Positions 7,402 through 15,213 of a stretch of 20,658 bases of DNA are shown here, piece by piece (the stretch's first letter is position 1; each line of letters opens with the position of its first letter). Origin of the DNA: a bacterium. GTDB taxonomy: Bacteria; JAMCPX01. Under the pieces are notes generated by a model. It was given only the letters and a program-made list of their open reading frames with translations, was not told the DNA's origin and searched no databases. A program made the position numbers and the translations under genes. The DNA lies in assembly GCA_021787655.1 (NCBI GenBank), contig JAJYLM010000017.1:1-20658 (forward strand), in the 5' to 3' direction.

Positions 7402-8841
7402 GTGCGTACGAACAACCGCCCTGACACGGAAACGGCGGTTCCCGCTGAACAGATGAAAAACTGGCTTTTGAAAAACTGGCACATCGTTATACTTTCCAAC
7501 GATGCTGTTGTCATATCGGTTTCATGGTTTGCGGCGTATGCGATACGATGGCTGTCAACACCGCTGTTCGGCTACGCCATAAACCCGTTCAACATCTATC
7601 TCGAATCCTACCCTGCCATGCTCATCCTCTGGGTCGCCACGAACAGTGTCTTCGGCACCTATAAACCGGGCAAGCTGAAAAAGAACCTCGAAGAACTGCA
7701 GGCTGTCGTCCGGGGCGTCGTCCTTGCGGCCCTGGTCGTCATGTCGGTTTCATTCCTTTTCAAGGAATATGACTTTGCACGGTCCGTTCTTTTGATCTTT
7801 ATCGGACTGACATTTCTGCTCACTGGTATCTCCCGCGCCGTCCTCTTCAGTATCCCGGACAGGCTCAGAAAATCCGGGTTCGGCCTGACGAGGTGCGTCA
7901 TCGTCGGTGCAGGAACGACCGGCATCCGTGCCCTGCAGAGCATCTCGGACCACCCGGAAAAGGGATATGACGTCGTCGGGTTCCTCGATGACGATATGGG
8001 CAAAAAGGATCTGACGATCTCAAAGAGGCCGATCCTCGGCAGGATCGACGATATCCGGGATATCGTGGACCGCTCCGGGATAGAGGAAATTTTTATCGCA
8101 ATCCCCTCCCTGCCGCACAGCCGCATCATGGAACTCATCATGAAGTGCGAGGGCATACCTGTCAGCTTCAGGGTAACGTCGGACCTGTTCGGGGTCATAG
8201 CCCACAACAATGCAGACATCGAGTTCATCGAGGATTTCCCGGTCTTTGACCTGAAAGAAGAACGAGAAAACACCTCCTACGCCGTCCTGAAAAGGGCGCT
8301 GGACATCATCCTCGCAGGTATTGGTATCGTGCTCCTGCTTCCCTTCTGGCTCATTGTGCCGGTCCTGATCAGACTGGACTCGAAGGGCGGCATATTCTTT
8401 GTCCATGAACGGGTAGGCCTGAACGGCCGGCCCTTCAGGATCTACAAATTCAGGACCATGAAAACCACGGCGAATCCATATGAATATTCGCCGGGACAAC
8501 CGGCCGATACCCGTATCACGAGGGTCGGCAGGTTTCTCCGCCAGACCAGCCTCGATGAGCTGCCGAACCTCATCAACGTACTGAAGGGTGACATGAGTAT
8601 CGTCGGTCCGCGGCCGGAAATGCCGTTCATCGTCGAGAACTACGAAGAATGGCAGAAAAAGAGGCTCACGGTAAAACCGGGAATTACAGGCCTGTGGCAG
8701 ATCCTGGGCAGAAAGGACATACCCCTGCAGGAAAACCTTGAGTACGATTTTTATTACATCAAAAACAGGTCGTTCCTTCTCGACATCATCATCATCCTGA
8801 AGACCATCCCGGCAATACTCTCCAGAAAGGGCGCATACTGA
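7402..8841 (+). CDS. Polyprenyl glycosylphosphotransferase (exopolysaccharide sugar transferase, WcaJ/WbaP type)
   Basis: Membrane enzyme transferring a sugar-1-phosphate from a nucleotide sugar to undecaprenyl phosphate, the first step of exopolysaccharide or O-unit synthesis. Four N-terminal membrane segments are seen near residues 27-48, 67-85, 103-121 and 129-149. A CoA-binding-like Rossmann domain follows (CVIVGAGTTGIRA, 165-177; VVGFLDDD, 191-198). A further membrane helix near 299-323 leads into the bacterial sugar transferase domain: KFRTMK, the catalytic SLDELPNL with D385/E386, GDMSIVGPRPE and PGITGLWQ. The chosen start is GTG. An ATG at 7453 (MKNWLLKNW) is an alternative; neither has a good ribosome site. 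The sugar cannot be assigned. Confidence 0.9.
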   Translation: MRTNNRPDTETAVPAEQMKNWLLKNWHIVILSNDAVVISVSWFAAYAIRWLSTPLFGYAINPFNIYLESYPAMLILWVATNSVFGTYKPGKLKKNLEELQAVVRGVVLAALVVMSVSFLFKEYDFARSVLLIFIGLTFLLTGISRAVLFSIPDRLRKSGFGLTRCVIVGAGTTGIRALQSISDHPEKGYDVVGFLDDDMGKKDLTISKRPILGRIDDIRDIVDRSGIEEIFIAIPSLPHSRIMELIMKCEGIPVSFRVTSDLFGVIAHNNADIEFIEDFPVFDLKEERENTSYAVLKRALDIILAGIGIVLLLPFWLIVPVLIRLDSKGGIFFVHERVGLNGRPFRIYKFRTMKTTANPYEYSPGQPADTRITRVGRFLRQTSLDELPNLINVLKGDMSIVGPRPEMPFIVENYEEWQKKRLTVKPGITGLWQILGRKDIPLQENLEYDFYYIKNRSFLLDIIIILKTIPAILSRKGAY

Positions 8842-8842
8842 T

Positions 8843-11515
8843 ATGCCGGACACCATCAACGGGAAGTTGAATGCCGGGCTGTCTCCGCTCCTGAAAAGCA
8901 TCACCAATGCCAACAAGAACGTCGTGGTGAAGGATTATATAGGGAGCCTGCGTCTCATCCTCAACGATTTCCACAAATCCGGCCTTGGCGGCTATGATTT
9001 TGCCGTCATCTTCAGCGATTACATCGATCTGCTCCTCGAACGACTGTACGCGCTGTCGGGCAGCGGCCCGGAAACCCCGTCGACCCTGGTCGCCATCGGC
9101 GGGTACGGCAGGGGTGAATTGAACGCCTACTCTGATATCGATCTCCTGTTCCTGTACAAGGACACGCTTTCGGAAGGCTTCCAGAACAGCATGCTCTACC
9201 CCCTCTGGGACACCAAGCTGGAAATAGGCCACAGCTCCCGGACCGTTGACGAATGCATCGAAGATGCCGCGGACGACCCAACCTTCCTCACGTCACTGAT
9301 GGACCAGCGGTTTATTGCCGGTAATTTCAGCCTTTTTGATTCGCTCCATACGCAGTTCTGCACGATGGTCAGAACGTCGGCGCCACGGTTTTTCCAGGAG
9401 CGGGAGCAGGAACTCTCCCGGCGCCGGACAAAATATTCGACGCCGGTGTATACACTCGAACCGAACATCAAGGAGGGCCCCGGCGGCCTGCGGGACGTGA
9501 ACACCATGCTGTGGCTGACCAGACTTTTTACCGACATTGCCGATATTACCGAATTCAAACAATCCGCGTTCTTCGATGCCGACACCTACGACCAATTCAT
9601 TGCCAACTACAACATCCTGATGCGGATGCGGAACGAGATGCACTTCGTGAGCGCCAGCAAAAACGACCGGCTGACCCTCGAAGTACAGAAACACCTGTCC
9701 ACGTTCCTGGGCTATGAGAATGAAGAGGACGTCCTGGGTGTGGAAAAGTTCTTAAGCAATTTCTATGAAACCACCCACCGGATAGCGGAACTTGCAGACG
9801 ATTACATTCGGTACCTGAAGGAAACCCGTATCCTCCCCGGCAGCACCGAGGCAGCGGAACCCCGGGGCGACTCGTACCAAATCAGCCACCGGCAGCTCAT
9901 GCTCAGACCGGAGTATGCTGATCTTTTCCGGCGCAGGCCCGGGGAAGTGATCCACACCTTCGAACTGCTCGCAGACGAGGACATCAAACCGGCAATCGCC
10001 CTGAAGAACGCCCTCAAGAAAGAGACGTTTCGTCTCGGGGAAGAGGGACAGATCGACCTGCTGTACCCGGAATTCCTGTCTCTGTTCGGGAAGAGCAATC
10101 TGAGCCGGATCCTGTTCCTCATGCACGATTACGGCGTCCTCGGCAGCGTCATCCGCGAGTTCACGGCAATATCCAACCGGATTCAGTACGACATGTATCA
10201 CGTCTATACAGTCGGTGTACACTCCATAAAAACCGTTGAGGAGATTGAAAAGATACGGGATGGGGATGGGAACGGCAACGACAAGTTTCTTCAGTCCCTC
10301 TACACCCAGGTCAAGAACAAAACCGTTCTTCTGCTCGCTGCATTTCTGCACGACATCGGCAAGGGGCACGGCAAGGACCACGCGAGGAAAGGCAGTGAAA
10401 TCGCCTACAATATCGCCCTCAGACTCGGTGTTCCGGAGACCGACGCTGAGATGGTGTCGTTCCTCGTGAGGAACCACCTCATCCTTTCTGACACAGCCCA
10501 GCGGAGGGACACCAACGACGAGAAGCTGATCTACGAATTTTCGAAACTGGTCAGGAGGCGGGAGAACCTCAAGATGCTCTACCTGTTGACGGTCGGGGAC
10601 CTGCGCGCCGTGTCGTCGAACGTCTGGACCGAATGGAAGGGGTCCCTGATCAACGAACTCTACAAGAGGTCCGAGGAAGCGCTCGAACAGGGGCTGGACA
10701 TGGCGCGTCTGACGACCGAGAAATACCAGGTGGCAAAGGAAAAGGTCAAGGCGCAGCTCCAGGGTTCGGCGGACAACAGCATCGTCGACGAATTTCTCGA
10801 TGGGTTCAAGTCACGGTACTTCACGACCTACTCGACGCAGGAAATCCTCGAGCACTTCGACCTGATCAACCGGTTCAAGACCGACCGTTCCCTCGCCGTT
10901 TCCGGGACGGTCCACCAGCAGCACGGCTATACGAAGATCAGCGTCTGCACGACCGACCAGCCGGGGATCTTTTCCGCCATAGCCGGGGTCCTGTCGTCCA
11001 CCGGCGCGAATATCATGGACGCGAACATCTCTGTGAGGAAAGACGGTATCGTCATCGATGTCTTCAGGGTGGAGGACGTGGACAAGCTGCACCCGTACCC
11101 GGAGTACAAGCTCCAGCGGTTCGTCAACGATCTGAAAGAGTGCCTGTCCGGGAAGACCACGGTCGAATCGCTGCTGTCTGCACGGTTCAAGCCTTCCATC
11201 CTGAAAGACAAGTTCATCAACCGCCAGCCGACGGAAATCATCGTCAATGACGAGGTTTCGGATATCTACACGCTCATCGAGATTTACACACAGGACAGGC
11301 AGCGGCTGCTGTACGATATAACCCGCACCATTTCCGGATTCGATCTGAACATCGTCGTCGCGAAGATCACAACGCGGGTAGACCAGGTCGCCGACATCTT
11401 CTATGTCGAAAAGATCGGCGGCGGAAAGATCACGAACGCGCAGGACAGGGAGACGCTGGTCGCCGAACTGCATGCGGTGATCGACAAGGACTCCGGTACG
11501 ACGCAGGCACCATGA
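8843..11515 (+). CDS. glnD: [Protein-PII] uridylyltransferase/uridylyl-removing enzyme GlnD
   Basis: Bifunctional nitrogen-status sensor that uridylylates PII when glutamine is low and removes UMP when it is high. At 890 residues it is full length. Domains in order: nucleotidyltransferase with GGYGRGELNAYSDIDLLF (86-103, metal ligands D98 and D100); the GlnD linker region with EGPGGLRDVNTM; an HD hydrolase domain with H503-D504 in AFLHDIGKG; ACT domain 1 from about 697 (VCTTDQPGIFSAIAGVL); ACT domain 2 from about 812 (IYTQDRQRLLYDITRTI). The start is one nucleotide after the upstream stop, so coupling is likely. No glnB, glnK or amtB is in the window. Confidence 0.96.
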   Translation: MPDTINGKLNAGLSPLLKSITNANKNVVVKDYIGSLRLILNDFHKSGLGGYDFAVIFSDYIDLLLERLYALSGSGPETPSTLVAIGGYGRGELNAYSDIDLLFLYKDTLSEGFQNSMLYPLWDTKLEIGHSSRTVDECIEDAADDPTFLTSLMDQRFIAGNFSLFDSLHTQFCTMVRTSAPRFFQEREQELSRRRTKYSTPVYTLEPNIKEGPGGLRDVNTMLWLTRLFTDIADITEFKQSAFFDADTYDQFIANYNILMRMRNEMHFVSASKNDRLTLEVQKHLSTFLGYENEEDVLGVEKFLSNFYETTHRIAELADDYIRYLKETRILPGSTEAAEPRGDSYQISHRQLMLRPEYADLFRRRPGEVIHTFELLADEDIKPAIALKNALKKETFRLGEEGQIDLLYPEFLSLFGKSNLSRILFLMHDYGVLGSVIREFTAISNRIQYDMYHVYTVGVHSIKTVEEIEKIRDGDGNGNDKFLQSLYTQVKNKTVLLLAAFLHDIGKGHGKDHARKGSEIAYNIALRLGVPETDAEMVSFLVRNHLILSDTAQRRDTNDEKLIYEFSKLVRRRENLKMLYLLTVGDLRAVSSNVWTEWKGSLINELYKRSEEALEQGLDMARLTTEKYQVAKEKVKAQLQGSADNSIVDEFLDGFKSRYFTTYSTQEILEHFDLINRFKTDRSLAVSGTVHQQHGYTKISVCTTDQPGIFSAIAGVLSSTGANIMDANISVRKDGIVIDVFRVEDVDKLHPYPEYKLQRFVNDLKECLSGKTTVESLLSARFKPSILKDKFINRQPTEIIVNDEVSDIYTLIEIYTQDRQRLLYDITRTISGFDLNIVVAKITTRVDQVADIFYVEKIGGGKITNAQDRETLVAELHAVIDKDSGTTQAP

Positions 11516-12408
11516 ACCTCGACGCTGCCGTCGACAACTTCATCGTTTACATCGCCTCGGAAAAGGGGCTGTCCAAGAATACCGTCTCTTCTTACAGTAT
11601 TGACCTGAAACGTTTTACCGGTTTTATGGCCGGGCGCGGCATAACGGACACTGCGGACATCACGACCGATGCTGTTCTCGGGTTCCTCAGCGGCCTCAGG
11701 AACAACGGGCTGTCCGGTTCCTCGGTCGTCCGGTACCAGGTGACCGTGCGCAATTTCTTCAGGTTCATGCTCAGGGAGGGTATACTGAAGAAAGACCCTG
11801 TCCATGTCCTCGAACTGCCAAAACGTGACCGGATTCTTCCGCATGTGATGAACGAAGCAGAGGTCGAATCGCTCCTGAACAGCCCGCTGCTCATCCGGGA
11901 CAAGAAACGCCAGCTCAGGGACAAGGCGATGTTCGAAGTCATGTATGCAACGGGACTGCGCGTATCGGAGCTCGTCACGATGAGCCTGAACTCACTTGAA
12001 ATGACCGTTGGGTATGTCAGGGTCAAAGGCAAGGGCGGCAAGGAGCGCATTGTGCCGGTCGGGGATGCGGCAAAAGAGGCGGTTGCAGCCTACCTCGAAG
12101 CAGGCAGGCCGGCCCTCCTGAAGCATACGACCGACGCACTGTTCCTCACGCAGCAGGGCGAGCCCTTTACCCGCCAGGGGTTCTGGAAACTCCTGAAGTC
12201 ATATCTGAGCAGGCTCAACATCCCCAAGCACGTTACCCCGCACACGCTGCGGCACTCGTTTGCCACCCACCTGCTTGAACACGGGGCAGACCTGAGGTCA
12301 GTCCAGATCATGCTCGGACATTCTGATATTTCGACCACCCAGATCTATACGCACATCAACACGGAAATGCTCAAACGGATGTACGACAAGTACCATCCCC
12401 GGAGCTGA
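11512..12408 (+). CDS. Site-specific tyrosine recombinase (XerC/XerD family)
   Basis: Xer-type recombinase that resolves chromosome dimers at dif. The 298 residues match XerC/XerD. An N-terminal core-binding SAM-like domain (about 1-90) precedes the catalytic domain. All catalytic residues are visible: R150 (ATGLRVSEL), K174 (VKGKGGKER), H244 and R247 (HTLRHSFATHL), H270 (LGHSDISTTQ) and the nucleophile Y279. The ATG overlaps the glnD stop (ATGA). Sequence alone does not separate XerC from XerD here. No dif-like site was recognised nearby. The uniform context and housekeeping size argue against a phage integrase. Confidence 0.9.
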   Translation: MNLDAAVDNFIVYIASEKGLSKNTVSSYSIDLKRFTGFMAGRGITDTADITTDAVLGFLSGLRNNGLSGSSVVRYQVTVRNFFRFMLREGILKKDPVHVLELPKRDRILPHVMNEAEVESLLNSPLLIRDKKRQLRDKAMFEVMYATGLRVSELVTMSLNSLEMTVGYVRVKGKGGKERIVPVGDAAKEAVAAYLEAGRPALLKHTTDALFLTQQGEPFTRQGFWKLLKSYLSRLNIPKHVTPHTLRHSFATHLLEHGADLRSVQIMLGHSDISTTQIYTHINTEMLKRMYDKYHPRS

Positions 12409-12424
12409 CTGAGCCGGGGATGGT
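12392..12424. terminator. Perfect 11-bp stem-loop at the convergent end of two operons
   Basis: ACCATCCCCGG (12392-12402) and its exact complement (12414-12424) close an 11-nt loop holding the recombinase stop codon TGA. A second, smaller hairpin (GCCCG/CGGGC, 12431-12448) follows. No T run follows on either strand, so this would act as a bidirectional RNA barrier or 3'-end stabiliser rather than a classical intrinsic terminator. Confidence 0.4.
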
Positions 12425-12493
12425 CATCCGGCCCGATGGCATCCGGGCAGGGGTCATGCTTCGTAAAGAACAACCGTATGCCCGGATACCGGA

Positions 12494-12748
12494 TCAATCG
12501 TGTTCTTTGAACGCCTTATCCTGCTCCGGGTCGTGCTTCCTGATCCATTCCATGAGCATTGCGGCGTGTTCCTTTTCTTCGTCCCTGTTGTGCGACAATA
12601 TCCGCTTCAGCTCAGGGTCCCTGGTGGCAGCTATCCTCTGCTGATACCAGTCGATTGCATCGAATTCCTCGGTCAGGGAAACGCGGGCACGCTCGAGATC
12701 CCTGGACACCTCGTCCAGTTTGTCCCAGTCATTGTAGGTGGAAGCCAT
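12494..12748 (-). CDS. Small EncFtn-like ferritin-fold protein (encapsulated-ferritin family)
   Basis: An 84-residue, two-helix half-ferritin resembling the encapsulated ferritin EncFtn, which dimerises to build a ferroxidase site and oxidises Fe(II) inside encapsulin shells. The hallmark strings FDAIDWYQQR (29-38) and DPELKRILSHNRDEEKEHAA (44-63) are present. E28, W34, E58 and H61 keep the spacing of EncFtn E32, W38, E62 and H65. EncFtn proteins usually extend to a C-terminal shell-targeting peptide; this one stops at KHDPEQDKAFKEHD with none visible. No shell gene is in the window. It lies 9 nt after the second acyl-CoA dehydrogenase and is probably co-transcribed. Assignment is from remembered family motifs. 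Confidence 0.75.
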   Translation of the reverse strand: MASTYNDWDKLDEVSRDLERARVSLTEEFDAIDWYQQRIAATRDPELKRILSHNRDEEKEHAAMLMEWIRKHDPEQDKAFKEHD

Positions 12749-12757
12749 ACCAGCCTC

Positions 12758-13996
12758 TTATTTCAATTCTTTCCGCGTGTAGTCAAGGATTGCCCGTGCA
12801 ACGACGAGTCTCTGGATCTGTCCCGTACCTTCGAACACATCGTACACCTTTGCGTCCCGCATCCACTTCTCGAGCAGGTGCCTCCGCGAATAACCTTCAG
12901 GACCGTAGAGCTCGATTGCCTTCTGCGTAACTTCGTCGACGACCGTCCCGGCCTTTGCCTTCGCCATGGATGCCTCCTTGAGGTTCGGCAAGCTGTGGTC
13001 GAGCATCCATGCGGCTTTCCACGTGAGCAGGCGTGCTGCATGGATCTTTGCCTCCATATCCTCGAGGACGGTCTCTATGTAGCCCCGTGTGTGGAGCGGC
13101 CGTCCGTAGTTTATTTCGAGTCCGTTCTTCACGACGAAATCCTCATACACGTAATCGTATGCCGACCGTGCAATGCCGATTGCCATGGCTGCGACCATCG
13201 GACGAGTTGCATCGAACGTCTGCATTGCACCTTTAAAGCCCTTCTCTTCTTTCTTTTCCCCGCCCAGAAGGTTGTCCTTGTGCACCCTGCAGTCTTCCAG
13301 AACGACCTCCGCCGTGTCCGAGGCGCGGATGCCGAGCTTGTGTTCAAGCCGTGCCATCTTCAATCCCGGGGTGCCCTTTTCCACGACAAACGCCTTGATA
13401 CCGGACCTGCCGAGGTCCTTCCCCAGCGTTGCCCAAACCACGTACAGGTCTGCCATGTCCCCGCCGGTAACGAAGATCTTGGTGCCGTTGAGTATGTAGT
13501 AATCACCGTCCTGTACCGCGGTCGTACTCACCGCAGAGGCATCGGACCCGAACCCCGGCTCTGTCAGCGCCATTGCACCGTAGCTTGGTTTCGGACCATT
13601 CAGGACCTTCATGAATCTCTTCTTCTGCTCGGGCGTTCCTGCCGCCATGATCGCTGCGCCGCCGAGTCCGGGCCCGGGTATCCTCAGGGTGAGCCCCGGA
13701 CAGCCCCAGGCGATCTCCTCGATCGCAATGGCGCCCAGAAGGTTCATCTCCATCTTCGGCCGGTCATGCTTTTCCTTGTGCTCGGACTTGTCTTCTCCGT
13801 CGCCGCTCGAGTTGGCGGTTGAGAAACTGAACCCCATGGACCTGAACATCTCATGGGTCTTCTGTATAAATTCCGTCGGCTCGGTGTGTTCCTCTTCATC
13901 ATACTTGCGTGCGATGGGTCTCATGACGTCCCGTGCATAGGTGTGGGTAAACTCCCGTGCCATCTTCATAATTGGTGTGAGTTCGAAATCTATCAT
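12758..13996 (-). CDS. Acyl-CoA dehydrogenase family protein, subunit with intact catalytic Glu and TEPGFGSDA motif
   Basis: Flavin enzyme for alpha,beta-dehydrogenation of an acyl-CoA, passing electrons to ETF. With the ATG at 13996 it has 412 residues; an upstream start in the same open frame would add non-homologous sequence. Present: ALTEPGFGSDA (143-153), YYILNGTKIFVTGG (166-179) and the catalytic base E389 in VFEGTGQIQRLVVAR. Odd points: a charged insertion at about 61-84 (SSGDGEDKSEHKEKHDRPK), and the usual ERxxFG segment, whose Arg contacts the partner subunit's FAD, reads KNGLEINYGRP (290-300) with no Arg in place. The upstream paralogue keeps that motif. Probably one half of a heteromer; substrate unknown. 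Confidence 0.88.
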   Translation of the reverse strand: MIDFELTPIMKMAREFTHTYARDVMRPIARKYDEEEHTEPTEFIQKTHEMFRSMGFSFSTANSSGDGEDKSEHKEKHDRPKMEMNLLGAIAIEEIAWGCPGLTLRIPGPGLGGAAIMAAGTPEQKKRFMKVLNGPKPSYGAMALTEPGFGSDASAVSTTAVQDGDYYILNGTKIFVTGGDMADLYVVWATLGKDLGRSGIKAFVVEKGTPGLKMARLEHKLGIRASDTAEVVLEDCRVHKDNLLGGEKKEEKGFKGAMQTFDATRPMVAAMAIGIARSAYDYVYEDFVVKNGLEINYGRPLHTRGYIETVLEDMEAKIHAARLLTWKAAWMLDHSLPNLKEASMAKAKAGTVVDEVTQKAIELYGPEGYSRRHLLEKWMRDAKVYDVFEGTGQIQRLVVARAILDYTRKELK

Positions 13997-14001
13997 ATAT
14001 G

Positions 14002-14008
14002 CCTCCTT
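14002..14008 (-). promoter_or_regulatory. Shine-Dalgarno AAGGAGG deciding the second acyl-CoA dehydrogenase start
   Basis: AAGGAGG on the minus strand lies 5 nt upstream of ATG 13996 and overlaps the TAA stop of the preceding gene (TAAGGAGG). It supports the short start and tight coupling of the two dehydrogenases. Confidence 0.85.
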
Positions 14009-15104
14009 AGAGAATAGCCATAAACTCTGATACTGCAAACGACCGTGCGTCCCTGTACCACATCTCGACCGGATGTTCCCGGATAAACCCGTGCCCGCCG
14101 AGGATCTGAGTTGCATTCCGGGTGATGAACATCGCGATGTCCGCTGCGTACCGTTTGCCCATGGACGCTTCCTTGTACGCATCCATGTCCTTGTCCAGCA
14201 TCCATGCCGATTTCCATGCCATGAGACGGATCGCATCGATCTCCGTTGCCATCTCGGCAAGCGTAAACGCAACCCACTGACGCGAGGCGATCGGCTCGCC
14301 GAACGCGTTGCGCTCCTTTGCATAGGCCAGCGCATATTCGTAGGCCGCTCTGCAGACGCCGGTTGTGAGTGCTATCGAAGCAGTCCGGGAGCGCGCGAGC
14401 AGGTTGGCAAAGCCGCCCGACAGCTTCAGGACGTCCGGACGCTGCACCCGGGCACCGTCGAGTGACAGGGTGAACTGTTTCAATGCCCTCAGTCCCTGGT
14501 TCTTCTCCCGCTCCTTGACGGCAAAACCGCCTGACGGAACGATGAAACCGTCGATCCCGGCAAGCCCTTCACCGCTCCCTTTCTTTGCAAACACCAGGGC
14601 AGCAAGGGCCGAATCCGCAATCGCGACAAAGGCCTTTTCGCCGTTCAGTACGAAGTCATCGCCGTCGTCCAGCGCGGTCGTTTTCAGTGCTTCCGGGTCG
14701 AACCGTACGGAAGGCTCGGTCAGCGCCGCCGTAAAACCCTGGAATTGGTCCGGCTTGTTCATCGTAAAATACTTTTTCTTCTGATCGTCTGTGCCGTACA
14801 GCATCAGGGGGATGTTGAGCAGGGAGGGTGCCAGAATATTGAGTGCCATGGACAGATTGCCGTAGGCGAGTTCCTCGAAGATGATGACGCTGTCCAGCGC
14901 AGAGAGCCGGCTGCCGGCACCACCATACGCCTCGGGCAGGTAGCCGGTCGTCAATCCGAGTTCGTGCCCCTGTTTCACAATGTCCGCCGGTATCTCGCCG
15001 GATTCATCCGCCTGCCTGTCCTGTTTTCTCATGACCGTCAAAGCAAAATCCCTGCAGGTGTCTCTGAGCAGGGTTTGTTCTTCACTCAATTCAAAAGAAA
15101 CCAT
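14007..15104 (-). CDS. Acyl-CoA dehydrogenase family protein, C-terminally short paralogue with degenerate FAD/substrate motif
   Basis: First of two tandem acyl-CoA dehydrogenase genes; 365 residues against about 380 usual. It keeps LPEAYGGAG (56-64), YAKERNAFGEPIASRQ (261-276, with R265) and QILGGHGFIREHPVEMWYRDAR (two pieces of the FAD-contact and C-terminal region). The usual TEPGxGSDA is TEPSVRFDP (129-137) and the following K-x-FIT segment reads GEKAFVAIADSA. E360 aligns with the catalytic Glu, but the Tyr-Glu-Gly-Thr context is VSEF and the chain ends five residues later, without the final helix (QIQRLIxxR). AAAGGAGG lies just before the ATG. Read with its neighbour, it looks like a non-catalytic or altered partner subunit. 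Confidence 0.85.
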   Translation of the reverse strand: MVSFELSEEQTLLRDTCRDFALTVMRKQDRQADESGEIPADIVKQGHELGLTTGYLPEAYGGAGSRLSALDSVIIFEELAYGNLSMALNILAPSLLNIPLMLYGTDDQKKKYFTMNKPDQFQGFTAALTEPSVRFDPEALKTTALDDGDDFVLNGEKAFVAIADSALAALVFAKKGSGEGLAGIDGFIVPSGGFAVKEREKNQGLRALKQFTLSLDGARVQRPDVLKLSGGFANLLARSRTASIALTTGVCRAAYEYALAYAKERNAFGEPIASRQWVAFTLAEMATEIDAIRLMAWKSAWMLDKDMDAYKEASMGKRYAADIAMFITRNATQILGGHGFIREHPVEMWYRDARSFAVSEFMAIL

Positions 15105-15132
15105 AGTGCCTCCTTTAAGCTATTACCAACGG

Positions 15133-15161
15133 TATAAATATCTTTTTGATTAGAATGTCAA
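15133..15161 (-). promoter_or_regulatory. Candidate promoter of the acyl-CoA dehydrogenase/EncFtn-like operon
   Basis: Minus-strand TTGACA (15156-15161) is followed after 17 bp by TTTATA (15133-15138), or after 19 bp by TATACC. It sits in the 109-bp gap after dapB. The 11 bases TTTTGTTGACA ending in the -35 are also found at the folD promoter. A short TACC-AAC-GGTA inverted repeat lies between the -10 and the ribosome site. Confidence 0.45.
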
Positions 15162-15213
15162 CAAAACCGTGAACCGGCGGCAGTGTTGATGATCGCGCAA
15201 TAGTTTCTGCGGT

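Noticed and set aside
11512..12408. Integrase of a mobile element
   Set aside because: Length, motif spacing and operon coupling to glnD fit a housekeeping Xer protein; no att repeats, tRNA or phage genes are adjacent.
12500..13822. Long plus-strand open frame of 440 codons
   Set aside because: It is antisense to the EncFtn-like and acyl-CoA dehydrogenase genes, shows no domain, and has the Cys/His/Arg-rich composition of a shadow frame.
13997..14335. N-terminal extension of the second acyl-CoA dehydrogenase frame to 525 residues
   Set aside because: The extra 113 residues are Arg-rich, unlike the family, and are antisense-frame noise over the upstream gene. A perfect AAGGAGG before ATG 13996 marks the real start.
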